From NCBI RefSeq assembly GCF_000473245.1, contig NC_022524.1:1884501-1948500 (forward strand): a stretch of 64,000 nucleotides of DNA, given 5' to 3'. The position numbers and the translations under genes were made by a program. Each line of letters starts with the position of its first letter. Position 1 is the first letter of the stretch. Under the pieces are notes generated by a model. The model had not been told where the DNA came from, made no database searches, and saw nothing but the letters and a program-made list of their open reading frames with translations. Positions 19,767-28,501 of the stretch are shown piece by piece. The DNA is from Bacillus infantis NRRL B-14911 (lineage in GTDB: Bacteria > Bacillota > Bacilli > Bacillales > Cytobacillaceae).

Positions 19767-19943
19767 AAGTCTATCTCCCAACTGTATAATATATACAATT
19801 ATAACGTGATATTTTAAGAGCAGGAATAACAAGACGGTTGGGAAAATTTTAAGCACATGGTTTATAAGTGATTGCACCCTTCTAATATGAGAGCGAATTT
19901 ACGCCGTAAAGGCAGGCAAAAAGTTGATAAGGGGGTTATATGC

Positions 19944-20351
19944 ATGCACTTTGACAGGATACTGAATTCTACTGAACTGGAAGCATGGGACATTTTTTTG
20001 GATGATAAAACGTATCGAATGATAATCATTGATGAAAAAAGACCCAGCACTCCTGATGATTTTTCTCAGGAAGATAGTTTGCCATCTGACGAAATGAGAT
20101 CGAACATCATCAAAGCAGAAGTTTACTCAGAGGAAAAAGTTCTGGATGACCACATATATCCTCTGGATCAGCTGGCAAAAAGCTTTACTGATCATCTTGC
20201 GCTTGCTCATTGCCATGTAAGAGTGAATTTTTATGTGGAAGATATAGAAAGTGCACTGAATGACCATGTAAAAAGGAAATTGGGCTGCAGTTACGATGAG
20301 ATTCCTATGGAAAGATTTTTTTATCTCAATCAAAATCCGGATTCGAAATAA
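19944..20351 (+). CDS. Hypothetical protein
   Basis: A 135-residue acidic protein with no membrane segment or recognisable motif. Start ATG 19944 follows AAGGGGG. The sequence has an N-terminal FDRILNSTELEAWDIF helix-like part and a C-terminal segment with several histidines and aspartates (FTDHLALAHCHVRVNFY). It is followed after 97 bases by the second HTH-PAS regulator, but with no evidence that they form an operon. No function can be offered. Confidence 0.6.
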   Translation: MHFDRILNSTELEAWDIFLDDKTYRMIIIDEKRPSTPDDFSQEDSLPSDEMRSNIIKAEVYSEEKVLDDHIYPLDQLAKSFTDHLALAHCHVRVNFYVEDIESALNDHVKRKLGCSYDEIPMERFFYLNQNPDSK

Positions 20352-20448
20352 TGGCCAATCGTTATTCATTGAAATTACACATTGACTAAGTTCTATTCCT
20401 TCTCTTTTCACCAAGGGGGCCGTATTATGATAAAGAGGGGGGAATAGT

Positions 20449-20982
20449 ATGAAACGCGACTGGCTGATAACGCTTAGAAAAAATAAAAATCTGACTCAAG
20501 CGGACGTGGCAGACTCGATTTTTATCGACCGGGCCTATTATTCGCAGATCGAATCTGGTACAAGAAATCCCAGTGTGGATATAAGCAGGAACCTTGCTAA
20601 GGTTTTAGATATAAACCCTTCGCTTCTATTGTCTGATTTAGCCGCCTTTCAAGAGGTGTTCACGCGAACGAAATGCATGCTTGCGCATAGTGACCTTGAT
20701 CTGAGATATACATGGATTTTTGATTCGGCCAATCAGGAGGAAGTCAATCAGTTTATCGGTGCAAGGGATGATGAATTAAGCTTTTGCATCGATTCCCAAA
20801 AATTGATCTCTCTTAAACAAAGAGTACTAGATACCAAAGAAACATCAGGAACATTCGCAGAATATGAATATAACAATGAAGTACACACTCATTATATAGT
20901 AGGATATCCCCTGCTAGGGGAAGAAGGCGAATTAATTGGCATTGGTACATTTGGGATCAAAATAAATGCTTTGGGTTTATAA
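20449..20982 (+). CDS. XRE-type HTH regulator with C-terminal PAS-like domain (copy 2)
   Basis: A 177-residue paralogue of the regulator at 2706-3245, colinear over its whole length. The HTH reads LTQADVADSIFIDRAYYSQI with SGTRNPS, and the sensor part shares LAHSDLDLRYTW, FIGARDDEL and GYPLLGEEGELIGIGT. The two copies differ mainly in the middle of the sensor domain, which would suit different ligands with a similar DNA-binding mode. GGGGGG precedes ATG 20449. It ends at a terminator shared with the converging IseA-like gene. Targets are not visible. Confidence 0.85.
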   Translation: MKRDWLITLRKNKNLTQADVADSIFIDRAYYSQIESGTRNPSVDISRNLAKVLDINPSLLLSDLAAFQEVFTRTKCMLAHSDLDLRYTWIFDSANQEEVNQFIGARDDELSFCIDSQKLISLKQRVLDTKETSGTFAEYEYNNEVHTHYIVGYPLLGEEGELIGIGTFGIKINALGL

Positions 20983-21045
20983 TTCCTGGATTAATGTAGG
21001 ATGCAGATATTCTAGATGGCCATAAACAAATAGCGCGGCCAGCTA

Positions 21046-21089
21046 AAAAGGGAAATGCCTTGAACAAAAGTTCAAGGTATTTCCCTTTT
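21046..21089. terminator. Bidirectional terminator
   Basis: A 20-bp stem (AAAAGGGAAATGCCTTGAAC and near-perfect complement) with a four-base loop, between the converging HTH-PAS and IseA-like genes. Confidence 0.85.
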
Positions 21090-21095
21090 CTTATA

Positions 21096-21638
21096 CTATC
21101 TCACTGCATCAAAAGCATTGATTTGCCACTTCCCGCGTACCTTTACAAACGTAACCTTTTTCTTTTCATGCTGCTTTTCGCCGTAAGGCACCGTGAATTC
21201 AAACTGGCGGATATCTTTCCTGGAATAGATCAGCTTTGCCTTAGCTTTATTCCACTGGAGCAGGCTGCCGCCATCGGCATTTGGCTGTGCCATTTTTCCT
21301 TTATACTCAATGAATCTGTATTTCTTGTAGCCTTTATCGATTGCATTTAAGGTGAAAGATTCGTTAAGGTACTTGGTCAGCTTTGCTTTCGTATTGATTT
21401 CACTGCAAAGGTAGCGATATTCTGTGCCTTTGTACTGAAAAGTCTTGATGGAGCAGGCTGTATTCTTCTTAGATGGGATATGTCCGTTCATAGCATTCCA
21501 GTGATGCACACGTGCGCTCTGCGCCAGTTCGACTGCTTTTTTGCTGCTTAAATCTCCGCTCGCGGATTTGGCCGAGGCGCCAAGGCTGAAAGTAAACAGG
21601 GCGACAGCAGCCAGCAGGATGGATAATAATTTTTTCAT
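21096..21638 (-). CDS. Secreted IseA-like DL-endopeptidase inhibitor family protein
   Basis: A 180-residue exported protein: signal peptide MKKLLSILLAAVALFTFSLG with a cut after ASA, then a basic mature part. The stretch YKGTEYRYLCSEINTKAKLTKYL and the conserved MAQPNADGGSLLQWNKA fit the IseA (YoeB) family, which in B. subtilis binds and inhibits D,L-endopeptidase autolysins such as LytE and LytF. Two cysteines may form a disulfide. Ribosome site GGAGG is present. It is monocistronic. MreBH directs LytE in B. subtilis, so both ends of autolysin control are encoded in this window; that link is inference. Confidence 0.7.
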   Translation of the reverse strand: MKKLLSILLAAVALFTFSLGASAKSASGDLSSKKAVELAQSARVHHWNAMNGHIPSKKNTACSIKTFQYKGTEYRYLCSEINTKAKLTKYLNESFTLNAIDKGYKKYRFIEYKGKMAQPNADGGSLLQWNKAKAKLIYSRKDIRQFEFTVPYGEKQHEKKKVTFVKVRGKWQINAFDAVR

Positions 21639-21755
21639 TTTAAAGCCTCCAATAAGTTGTAGTCACTTGCTAACCTTATATTATCGTTCCATCTCTTCAA
21701 AAGAGTTACAGAAAGGTTACCGAAATGCAGATAATTGTTTACAGTTTTCAGGCAT

Positions 21756-21792
21756 AAAAAGAGCCTCTGCCCAATTTCCCGGGAGAGGCTTC
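21756..21792 (-). terminator. Terminator of the DUF4257 gene
   Basis: Stem AGCCTCTGCCC with GGGAGAGGCT (one bulge) followed by AAAAA on the plus strand, that is a T-run on the minus strand. Confidence 0.75.
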
Positions 21793-21844
21793 TTACGTCT
21801 TTACTTTTGCTGTTTTAAGCATAGCTTCTGCATTTCCTCCTGCT

Positions 21845-22126
21845 TCATTTCTTTTCGGCCCTGATGAGGTCAAGGCTGCGGATCAGAGCTTCACCGCCAA
21901 GTCCTGCCAGCATGGACAGGAATGCTACCTTTAAGAGGGAGCTTGCATCTGATGAAAACACAAGCAGCGCTGAGGCGAGTGATCCTAATACCATTTCCTC
22001 CAAAAAGCCGAGATAGATGAATTGCTTTGTTCTTTTCGGCATGATCAGCTTCCCGTGCTTCTTAAGATGCCCAACCGCGCCGACAAGGCCACCAATGAAT
22101 ATTGCGAAGACGACATGCTGCCACAT
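21845..22126 (-). CDS. DUF4257-like small membrane protein
   Basis: A 93-residue protein with two to three hydrophobic segments separated by a basic loop (HLKKHGKLIMPKRTKQF). The pattern AIFIGGLVGAVGHLKKHGKL, GFLEEMVLGSLASALL and LSMLAGLGGEALI resembles the DUF4257 family of Bacillus. Function is unknown. The frame begins at GTG 22135, but ATG 22126 is better placed relative to AGGAG. It lies downstream of lexA on the same strand, separated by the lexA terminator. Confidence 0.65.
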   Translation of the reverse strand: MWQHVVFAIFIGGLVGAVGHLKKHGKLIMPKRTKQFIYLGFLEEMVLGSLASALLVFSSDASSLLKVAFLSMLAGLGGEALIRSLDLIRAEKK

Positions 22127-22332
22127 TTGCCTCACACTCCTAAAGCCGGTATTTTTGGTGCGACCTTAGGTCAATCATGGTGCTGTCTCTATTATATAAC
22201 AGAGCGGGAGAGGAAAGATATGCATAAATCGACTGAATTTTCAGCACACAGCGAATGGTACATATGTACTCTTCAGGAAAAAGTAAGCAGCAAAGATGCG
22301 ACTATTCTAGTGCTCGCAAGGTTTTTGGGCAG

Positions 22333-22361
22333 AAAAAAACCCAGGCAACACATGGCCCGGG
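22333..22361 (-). terminator. Terminator of lexA
   Basis: Stem GCCCGGG/CCCAGGC (one G-T pair) followed on the minus strand by seven T, 17 bases after the lexA stop. A plus-strand frame of 52 codons crossing it is rejected. Confidence 0.85.
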
Positions 22362-22378
22362 CTGAGAGAATCATATAA

Positions 22379-23002
22379 TCAGTGGATATGGCGGTAGACG
22401 CCAATGACCTTGCCAAGAATGGAAACATTCCTGAGAATGATAGGCTCCATTGTAGAGTTTTCAGGCTGAAGCCTGATATAATCCCTTTCCTTGAAGAAAC
22501 GCTTGACAGTTGCTTCATCCTCATCTGTCATTGCAACGACGATATCGCCATTGTTGGCTGACTGCTGCTGGCGGACGATGACATAGTCTCCGTCAAGGAT
22601 GCCGGCTTCAATCATACTTTCACCCATGATTTCAAGCATGAAGACCTGTTCGGCTGCCGGTGCCATGCTTTCAGGAAGCGGGAAGAACTCTTCTACATTT
22701 TCAATCGCAGTGATCGGCTGTCCTGCTGTAACCTTCCCGAGGATAGGAACGTTGACGACATTATTCCTTGGAATGTGAGATGTTTCATCAAGCTCCAGGA
22801 TTTCAATTGCACGCGGCTTTGTCGGATCCCTTCTGATCATCCCTTTGCTTTCAAGGCGGGCAAGATGCCCATGCACAGTCGAGCTGGAGGCCAGGCCGAC
22901 TGCTTCCCCAATTTCCCTGACTGAAGGGGGATAGCCCTTCGCTTTCACTTCTTCCTTGATAAATTCGAGTATATCCTGCTGCCTTTTTGATATTTTAGCC
23001 AT
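22379..23002 (-). CDS. lexA: SOS repressor LexA
   Basis: LexA represses DNA-damage genes until RecA filaments trigger its self-cleavage. The N-terminal winged helix reads [20 protein letters not shown]; the cleavage site is the Ala-Gly in GKVTAGQPI, and the catalytic serine and lysine are in [13 protein letters not shown] and ATVKRFF. At 207 residues it matches the B. subtilis protein (205). The open frame extends upstream to 23188 but ATG 23002, with GGGGTG before it, is the true start. It is divergent from yneA, and three LexA boxes lie between them. Confidence 0.97.
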   Translation of the reverse strand: MAKISKRQQDILEFIKEEVKAKGYPPSVREIGEAVGLASSSTVHGHLARLESKGMIRRDPTKPRAIEILELDETSHIPRNNVVNVPILGKVTAGQPITAIENVEEFFPLPESMAPAAEQVFMLEIMGESMIEAGILDGDYVIVRQQQSANNGDIVVAMTDEDEATVKRFFKERDYIRLQPENSTMEPIILRNVSILGKVIGVYRHIH

Positions 23003-23035
23003 GTATTCGCACCCCGTATGGTTATTATTGATTAA

Positions 23036-23064
23036 ATTATAGCATGTACCCGGAACAGATACAA
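23036..23064 (-). promoter_or_regulatory. lexA promoter
   Basis: Minus-strand TTGTAT (23059-23064) and TATAAT (23036-23041) with a 17-base spacer. SOS box 1 overlaps the -35, consistent with autorepression. Confidence 0.7.
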
Positions 23065-23075
23065 ACATAAGTTCG
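23062..23075. promoter_or_regulatory. LexA box 1
   Basis: CAAACATAAGTTCG matches the Bacillus SOS box CGAACATATGTTCG at 12 of 14 positions. Confidence 0.8.
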
Positions 23076-23083
23076 AATTTTTG

Positions 23084-23113
23084 TTGACGGAAAACACATG
23101 TTCGGTTTATAAT
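23084..23113 (+). promoter_or_regulatory. yneA-yneB promoter
   Basis: TTGACG (23084-23089) and TATAAT (23108-23113) with an 18-base spacer, overlapped by SOS box 2. Confidence 0.8.
23091..23104. promoter_or_regulatory. LexA box 2
   Basis: AAAACACATGTTCG matches the SOS box at 11 of 14 positions and lies between -35 and -10 of the yneA promoter. Confidence 0.7.
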
Positions 23114-23128
23114 AAATTTAACGAAATG

Positions 23129-23142
23129 CGAACATATATTCT
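23129..23142. promoter_or_regulatory. LexA box 3
   Basis: CGAACATATATTCT matches the SOS box at 12 of 14 positions, just downstream of the yneA -10. Confidence 0.75.
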
Positions 23143-23160
23143 TGCGGTGGGGTGTCTTGT

Positions 23161-23493
23161 ATGAAAAAATTGTGGAATCAATACTCATATGCTATTATAC
23201 TTATCGTTTTAAGCTTTGGGGCGGCTTTGCTGCTTACCGGATACGACAGAATTTTCGGTGAAGAAGACTACATAAAGGTGACGGTTGATGAAGGAGATAC
23301 ATTATGGGGGCTGTCTCAGCAATTTTCGGACAAGCATAAGCTGTCTGCAGAAGACTTTGTGATGTGGGTGGAAGAGGAGAATGGAATCGCCGGCAGTGCA
23401 ATCCAAGCGGGGGAGCAGATTATGATCCCGGTTAAAGCAGACAGCCATACAAGGCAGCTGCAGGATGATCTGCAGAACTTTGCGGGTGAATGA
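23161..23493 (+). CDS. yneA: SOS cell-division suppressor YneA
   Basis: YneA halts septation after DNA damage. This 110-residue version has one N-terminal membrane segment ([19 protein letters not shown]) and an extracellular LysM domain ([16 protein letters not shown] to AGEQIMIPV), the architecture of the B. subtilis protein. The preferred start is ATG 23161, after a G-rich ribosome site (GGTGGGGTG). It lies under the LexA-controlled promoter and is followed 15 bases later by yneB, the conserved SOS operon order. Confidence 0.93.
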   Translation: MKKLWNQYSYAIILIVLSFGAALLLTGYDRIFGEEDYIKVTVDEGDTLWGLSQQFSDKHKLSAEDFVMWVEEENGIAGSAIQAGEQIMIPVKADSHTRQLQDDLQNFAGE

Positions 23494-24156
<663 letters not shown>

Positions 24157-24157
24157 G

Positions 24158-24186
24158 AGTGTTTGCCTTGGCAAACGCTTTTTTTT
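24158..24186 (+). terminator. Terminator after yneB
   Basis: A 10-bp stem (AGTGTTTGCC with GGCAAACGCT, two-base loop) and nine T. It splits ynzC from yneAB, or allows partial read-through. Confidence 0.8.
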
Positions 24187-24286
24187 ATAGTAACATTTGA
24201 TGTATTCTCCGGCCGTTTAGACCAGGGCCCTAAGGGGAAGACGACTAGAGAAAGCTAAATGAAATGAATGAAAAAGGAGCGTTATT

Positions 24287-24526
24287 ATGCTGCCTAAAGA
24301 TAAAATGGCCAGAATCAATGAGCTGGCAAACAAAGCTAAGACCGCAGGGCTGACGAATGAAGAGGCAAAGGAACAGACAAAGCTTCGCAGCGAGTATCTG
24401 CAGACATTCCGTTCCAATATGCTCACAACCTTAAAAGGTGTAACCATCATGGATCCAAAGGGGAATGACGTTACACCGAAAAAGATAAAAAAGCTGCGTG
24501 AGGACGAGAAGAAGCGCCTTCATTAA
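24287..24526 (+). CDS. ynzC: YnzC family protein (DUF896)
   Basis: A 79-residue helical, basic protein. LPKDKMARINELANKAK followed by LTNEEAKEQTKLRSEYL is the DUF896/YnzC helical hairpin, and the tail is disordered. In B. subtilis ynzC is the third gene of the LexA-controlled yneA operon. Here 130 bases and a terminator separate it from yneB, so it may also have its own promoter. Biochemical role is unknown. AAAGGAG precedes ATG 24287. Confidence 0.93.
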   Translation: MLPKDKMARINELANKAKTAGLTNEEAKEQTKLRSEYLQTFRSNMLTTLKGVTIMDPKGNDVTPKKIKKLREDEKKRLH

Positions 24527-24535
24527 TGCATCAGG

Positions 24536-24577
24536 CCAAAAAGGAATACAACAATCTGTGTTCCTTTTTGGATTTAT
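24536..24577 (+). terminator. Terminator after ynzC
   Basis: Stem CCAAAAAGGAA with TTCCTTTTTGG, then an AT-rich T tract. Confidence 0.8.
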
Positions 24578-24705
24578 TTTTTGGTTCTCTTTTACATACA
24601 GGTTTCCAAAATGCACAAGATATACAGAAGCTTCTCAGTTGTGTAAAATAAAGAGCCGCTATAAAATTAATTGAGCAGGATTTTTTTAAAGAGAGGATGT
24701 AGTAT

Positions 24706-26706
24706 ATGTTTGAATCTATCGATGATTTGTCCATAAGCTCGATCAGAACTCTATCTATCGATGCTATTGAAAAAGCAAATTCCGGCCACCCTGGCATGCC
24801 TATGGGGGCAGCTCCTATGGCGTACACACTCTGGAGCCGTTTCATGAACCATAACCCGGCAAACCCTGAGTGGTTTAACCGTGACCGTTTTGTCTTATCT
24901 GCAGGACATGGTTCCATGCTTCTATATAGTCTGCTCCATTTATCAGGCTATGGTCTCACAATCGATGACCTGAAAGAATTCCGCCAATGGGGAAGCAAGA
25001 CTCCCGGACACCCTGAATACAAACATACAAAGGGCGTTGACGCGACAACTGGTCCGCTTGGACAGGGAATCTCAATGGCAGTCGGCATGGCTATGGCTGA
25101 GCGCCACCTGGCAGCCGTCTACAATAAAGACAAGTATAATGTAGTCGACCACTTTACATACAGCATTTGCGGCGACGGTGACCTTATGGAAGGTGTATCT
25201 GCCGAAGCAGCATCGCTGGCAGGCCACCTGAAGCTTGGCAAGCTCGTTGTCCTTTATGATTCAAATGATATCTCCCTTGACGGCGACCTTGACCGCTCTT
25301 TCTCTGAAAGTGTGGAGCAAAGGTTCAAATCTTACGGCTGGCAGTATATCCGTGTTGAAGATGGCAATGACCTTCACGAAGTGGCGAAAGCGCTTGAGGA
25401 AGCAAGAGGCGACCTTGACCATCCGACTATGATTGAAGTAAAAACGGTCATCGGATTCGGCTCACCTAACAAATCCGGGAAATCAGATGTTCACGGCGCA
25501 CCGCTTGGTGCAGATGAGCTGAAGCTGACGAAGGAAGCTTACAAGTGGACTTTTGAAGAAGATTTCCATGTTCCGGATGAAGTGTACAGCCACTTCAAGA
25601 AACACATCGCTGAACGCGGAGAAAAGACTGAGCAGGAATGGAACTCTATGCTTGAAAGCTATAAGCAGGAATTCCCTGAGCTCGGTGCACAGCTTGACGG
25701 AGCAATGAAAGGCGAGCTTCCGCAAGGATGGGATAAGGATATCCCTGTATACGAAACAGGTTCAAGCCTGGCAAGCCGCGCCTCTTCAGGCGAAGCACTG
25801 AACGGAATCGCGCAGAATCTTCCATTCTTTATCGGCGGATCTGCTGACCTTGCCGGTTCAAATAAAACGATGATCAAAGGCTCGGGCGACTTTACCCCTG
25901 CTTCATTCGAAGGCCGCAACATCTGGTTCGGCGTAAGGGAATTCGCCATGGGTGCCGCCCTAAACGGTATGGCCCTTCATGGAGGCTTAAAGGTATTCGG
26001 AGGAACATTCTTCGTATTCTCTGACTATCTTCGCCCGGCAATCCGCTTAGCTGCCCTGATGGGTCTGCCTGTTACTTATGTATTCACGCATGACAGCATC
26101 GCTGTTGGTGAGGACGGCCCTACACACGAGCCGGTTGAACAGCTTGCATCACTTCGTGCGATGCCTAATCTGTCTGTCATCCGCCCGGCTGATGGCAATG
26201 AAACCTCTGCTGCCTGGAAAGTGGCGGTAGAATCACAGGATAAGCCGACAGCTCTTGTGCTGACGCGCCAAAACCTGCCTACCCTCCAGGATACTGACAA
26301 AAACGCGTATGAAGGCGTATCTAAAGGAGCTTATGTTGTCTCACCGGCTGGCAAAGATCAGGCAGATGCCCTGCTGCTTGCTTCCGGATCTGAAGTGCAT
26401 CTTGCTGTAAAAGCGCAGGAAGCACTGAAGAAAGAAGGCATCGATGCAGCAGTTGTTTCCATGCCTGCATGGGACCGCTTTGAAGCACAGTCCAAGGAAT
26501 ATAAAGAAAGCGTCATTCCGAAGGCTGTCAAGAAGCGCCTTGCCATTGAAATGGGCTCTTCACTTGGCTGGCACCGTTATGCCGGTGATGAAGGCGATGT
26601 ATTAGCGATCGATACATTCGGGGCATCTGCACCAGGTGAGAAGATCATCGAAGAGTACGGCTTCACAGTTGAAAACGTGGTTGCACGTTTAAAGGCCCTT
26701 CTGTAA
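24706..26706 (+). CDS. tkt: Transketolase
   Basis: Thiamine-diphosphate enzyme of the non-oxidative pentose phosphate pathway, moving two-carbon units between sugar phosphates. The 666-residue protein shows [20 protein letters not shown] at the N-terminus, the ThDP motif beginning CGDGDLMEG, and the pyrimidine-domain [20 protein letters not shown]. The start at 24706 follows GAGAGGA. It is monocistronic, between ynzC and sirA as in B. subtilis. Confidence 0.98.
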   Translation: MFESIDDLSISSIRTLSIDAIEKANSGHPGMPMGAAPMAYTLWSRFMNHNPANPEWFNRDRFVLSAGHGSMLLYSLLHLSGYGLTIDDLKEFRQWGSKTPGHPEYKHTKGVDATTGPLGQGISMAVGMAMAERHLAAVYNKDKYNVVDHFTYSICGDGDLMEGVSAEAASLAGHLKLGKLVVLYDSNDISLDGDLDRSFSESVEQRFKSYGWQYIRVEDGNDLHEVAKALEEARGDLDHPTMIEVKTVIGFGSPNKSGKSDVHGAPLGADELKLTKEAYKWTFEEDFHVPDEVYSHFKKHIAERGEKTEQEWNSMLESYKQEFPELGAQLDGAMKGELPQGWDKDIPVYETGSSLASRASSGEALNGIAQNLPFFIGGSADLAGSNKTMIKGSGDFTPASFEGRNIWFGVREFAMGAALNGMALHGGLKVFGGTFFVFSDYLRPAIRLAALMGLPVTYVFTHDSIAVGEDGPTHEPVEQLASLRAMPNLSVIRPADGNETSAAWKVAVESQDKPTALVLTRQNLPTLQDTDKNAYEGVSKGAYVVSPAGKDQADALLLASGSEVHLAVKAQEALKKEGIDAAVVSMPAWDRFEAQSKEYKESVIPKAVKKRLAIEMGSSLGWHRYAGDEGDVLAIDTFGASAPGEKIIEEYGFTVENVVARLKALL

Positions 26707-26714
26707 AGGGTATA

Positions 26715-26745
26715 AAGAGAGCGTCAGAGTACGCTCTCTTTTTTA
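26715..26745 (+). terminator. Terminator of tkt
   Basis: A perfect 10-bp stem (AAGAGAGCGT and complement) with a T-run of six or more. Confidence 0.9.
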
Positions 26746-26805
26746 TTTCCTTACAATTGATTGAATATTTTTATTTTTTATATAATTGATAGGCAAATAA
26801 GCCTG

Positions 26806-26812
26806 TTCGACA
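26806..26812 (-). promoter_or_regulatory. Candidate Spo0A box upstream of sirA
   Basis: TTCGACA, that is TGTCGAA on the minus strand, the Spo0A-box core, 94 bases upstream of sirA. In B. subtilis sirA is a direct Spo0A-activated gene, which supports the assignment. A 7-mer alone occurs by chance often. Confidence 0.5.
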
Positions 26813-26905
26813 AAATTAGTGCCTATTTTTGACGCTGAAAGACAAAGTAACTGATTCTGTTCCCTTATACTTGAAGCAATATAGAAGATATTGGAGGAGA
26901 TGTTG

Positions 26906-27343
26906 GTGAGAACCTATCAGCTTTATTTAATAGAAGACGAATTTGCTTCCCATTATTTCGGCAGAGAGCGGATGTTCTACCAGCTCTTTCAGGAATACAG
27001 CCGTTCGAAGGGAGAGCTGAAATCGATCCTGTCACGCCAGATTGAGTTTATCACAAGGCCGATTCCCGCCCTCAGGCTTCACCAGTATCTTACACAGCAG
27101 CTTTCAAGGAAAAAAGGAGCATCAGCCGATCAGGGGGCCTATGTTATCCAAAACGGAAAAAACAGTTCAGCGCGGCTTGAAATCTATGACCGATGTTTAG
27201 TGATTGAATCACATGGGAATTATGATGCAGAAACGGTGTTCTTTGAAATCCTCCGGAAAAATGAATCCTCTTATCTGGCGGTTGATATGACGAACAGGCG
27301 CTTTGGCTGGCTGAAGCCGATCAAAGAAAGAAAATTTATTTAA
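26906..27343 (+). CDS. sirA: Sporulation inhibitor of replication SirA
   Basis: SirA binds domain I of DnaA and blocks new rounds of replication as sporulation starts. The 145-residue protein matches the family in TYQLYLIEDEFASHYFGRE, the PIPALRLHQYL segment, and the C-terminal FFEILRK with FGWLKPIKERKFI. GTG 26906 is chosen because GGAGGAG is eight bases upstream; the frame is open slightly further. It sits between tkt and yneF, the position of yneE/sirA in B. subtilis. Confidence 0.9.
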   Translation: MRTYQLYLIEDEFASHYFGRERMFYQLFQEYSRSKGELKSILSRQIEFITRPIPALRLHQYLTQQLSRKKGASADQGAYVIQNGKNSSARLEIYDRCLVIESHGNYDAETVFFEILRKNESSYLAVDMTNRRFGWLKPIKERKFI

Positions 27344-27429
27344 ATAGGGGAAAAACAGGTGCAAATATTGTATAATAACCTTTGGTTTAGTACACTGTAT
27401 GATAGACAACATGAAGGAGGAAGTTTTGA

Positions 27430-27645
27430 ATGTGGGACGTTATTCTAGTTGGTATACTGGCATTGATCGCCGGTGTAGCACTAGGATTTTTCATCGCTCG
27501 TAAATATATGATGAGCTACTTAAAGAAAAATCCGCCAATCAACGAACAAATGCTTAAAATGATGATGATGCAAATGGGTATGAAACCATCTCAGAAGAAA
27601 ATTAATCAGATGATGTCTGCCATGAATAAGCAGTCCGGCAAGTAA
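27430..27645 (+). CDS. yneF: YneF family (UPF0154) small membrane protein
   Basis: A 71-residue protein with one N-terminal membrane helix ([23 protein letters not shown]) and a methionine-rich cytoplasmic tail ([20 protein letters not shown]) typical of UPF0154. Its function is unknown but it is widely conserved in Firmicutes. AAGGAGGAAG precedes ATG 27430, and it is followed by a long terminator. Confidence 0.95.
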   Translation: MWDVILVGILALIAGVALGFFIARKYMMSYLKKNPPINEQMLKMMMMQMGMKPSQKKINQMMSAMNKQSGK

Positions 27646-27705
27646 GGCTTACATAGGGCTCCCTATTGTAATAAAGTCTATTACATGGCCATCACTGTAC
27701 ATCAA

Positions 27706-27750
27706 GAAAGCCGCTTTTTCTGTGATTATGACAGAGAAAGCGGCTTTTTA
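27706..27750 (+). terminator. Terminator after yneF
   Basis: A long stem (AAAGCCGCTTTTTCTGT with ACAGAGAAAGCGGCTTT) with a T-run. Confidence 0.88.
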
Positions 27751-27783
27751 GATAAATATAGTAAATGTTAAGCTGAGGGTAAC

Positions 27784-27981
27784 ATGAAAAAATACAGATT
27801 GAAAACCGGCTTTAACGGCAGATTCAAACGCGGTACAGTATTCTGGCTGATTGCTGAATCCGAATTCATCGGCATTAAGGAATATGTCCTGCGGACGAAA
27901 GACCTGGAGCACCGGATCCAAATTTCAGAAGAAGAGCTGATGAAGCATTTTGTGCGTCTTTATGACGGAAACGGAAGCTGA
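27784..27981 (+). CDS. Small hypothetical protein
   Basis: A 65-residue basic protein with no recognised family: a short beta-rich start (YRLKTGFNGRFKRGTVFWLIAESEFIGI) resembling an SH3-like barrel, then a helix. Ribosome-site support is weak (GCTGAGGGTA before the ATG). It is kept because a strong terminator follows the stop immediately and codon use looks normal. Function unknown. Confidence 0.6.
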   Translation: MKKYRLKTGFNGRFKRGTVFWLIAESEFIGIKEYVLRTKDLEHRIQISEEELMKHFVRLYDGNGS

Positions 27982-27982
27982 T

Positions 27983-28027
27983 AGAGGACAAGCACCCTGG
28001 GTGACAGGGATACTTGTCCTCTTTTTA
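27983..28027 (+). terminator. Terminator
   Basis: A 10-bp outer stem (AGAGGACAAG with CTTGTCCTCT), an inner palindrome CACCCTGGGTG and a T-run. Confidence 0.85.
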
Positions 28028-28297
28028 TTATGCTTCTGGCGTGGATGTGAAAACGGAAAATCCGTAGATGCCGAAATCAAGAAGGGTCACGAGCTGAAAG
28101 CCGTTAGCCAGAAGGCATTCTGCAGCAGGGTTGTATCGTGCTCCTGTTTCAAGTGTCTCAAGGCAGGCTTCTGCATCATTTCCCAGAACAGTCGCCTGGG
28201 AAATCCTTCTCAGTGATACAGGACTTAATGGGTTCCGGAACCAGCAGACTGTTACGACTGTCGGAAGGCTTGGCAAAGATGGAATACCAGCAGACAT
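28028..28297 (-). CDS. Small minus-strand hypothetical protein
   Basis: An 89-residue frame with a good ribosome site (AAGAGGTG five bases before the ATG). Codons have the same third-base habits as neighbouring genes, which favours a real gene. The product is uncharged at the start (MSAGIPSLPSLPTVVTVCWF) and ends in an aromatic stretch (TLLDFGIYGFSVFTSTPEA); four cysteines are present. I do not recognise it. It converges with the 65-residue gene and is divergent from the ABC transporter pair. Confidence 0.55.
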   Translation of the reverse strand: MSAGIPSLPSLPTVVTVCWFRNPLSPVSLRRISQATVLGNDAEACLETLETGARYNPAAECLLANGFQLVTLLDFGIYGFSVFTSTPEA

Positions 28298-28501
28298 TTA
28301 AACACCTCTTTTCCTTTTTATCTCTATAGTTAATGCTTGTACGCTCCAACTTGTCCCTGCCAATATCACGGATTCCGATAAATGATGAATATGTCTTTAG
28401 TGCGCCCCTTGAAAAATCTTTCTTATTTTTAAAATATTTGATAAACTATTTGGAGCATAATTGAGGAAAAATCAGGAACACGAGAGCCGGGGGAAGCAAG
28501 C

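Noticed and set aside
22022-22378. Plus-strand frame of 118 codons opposite the DUF4257 gene and lexA terminator
   Set aside because: It overlaps a minus-strand gene and the lexA terminator; the shorter 52-codon version has a moderate ribosome site but no coding character.
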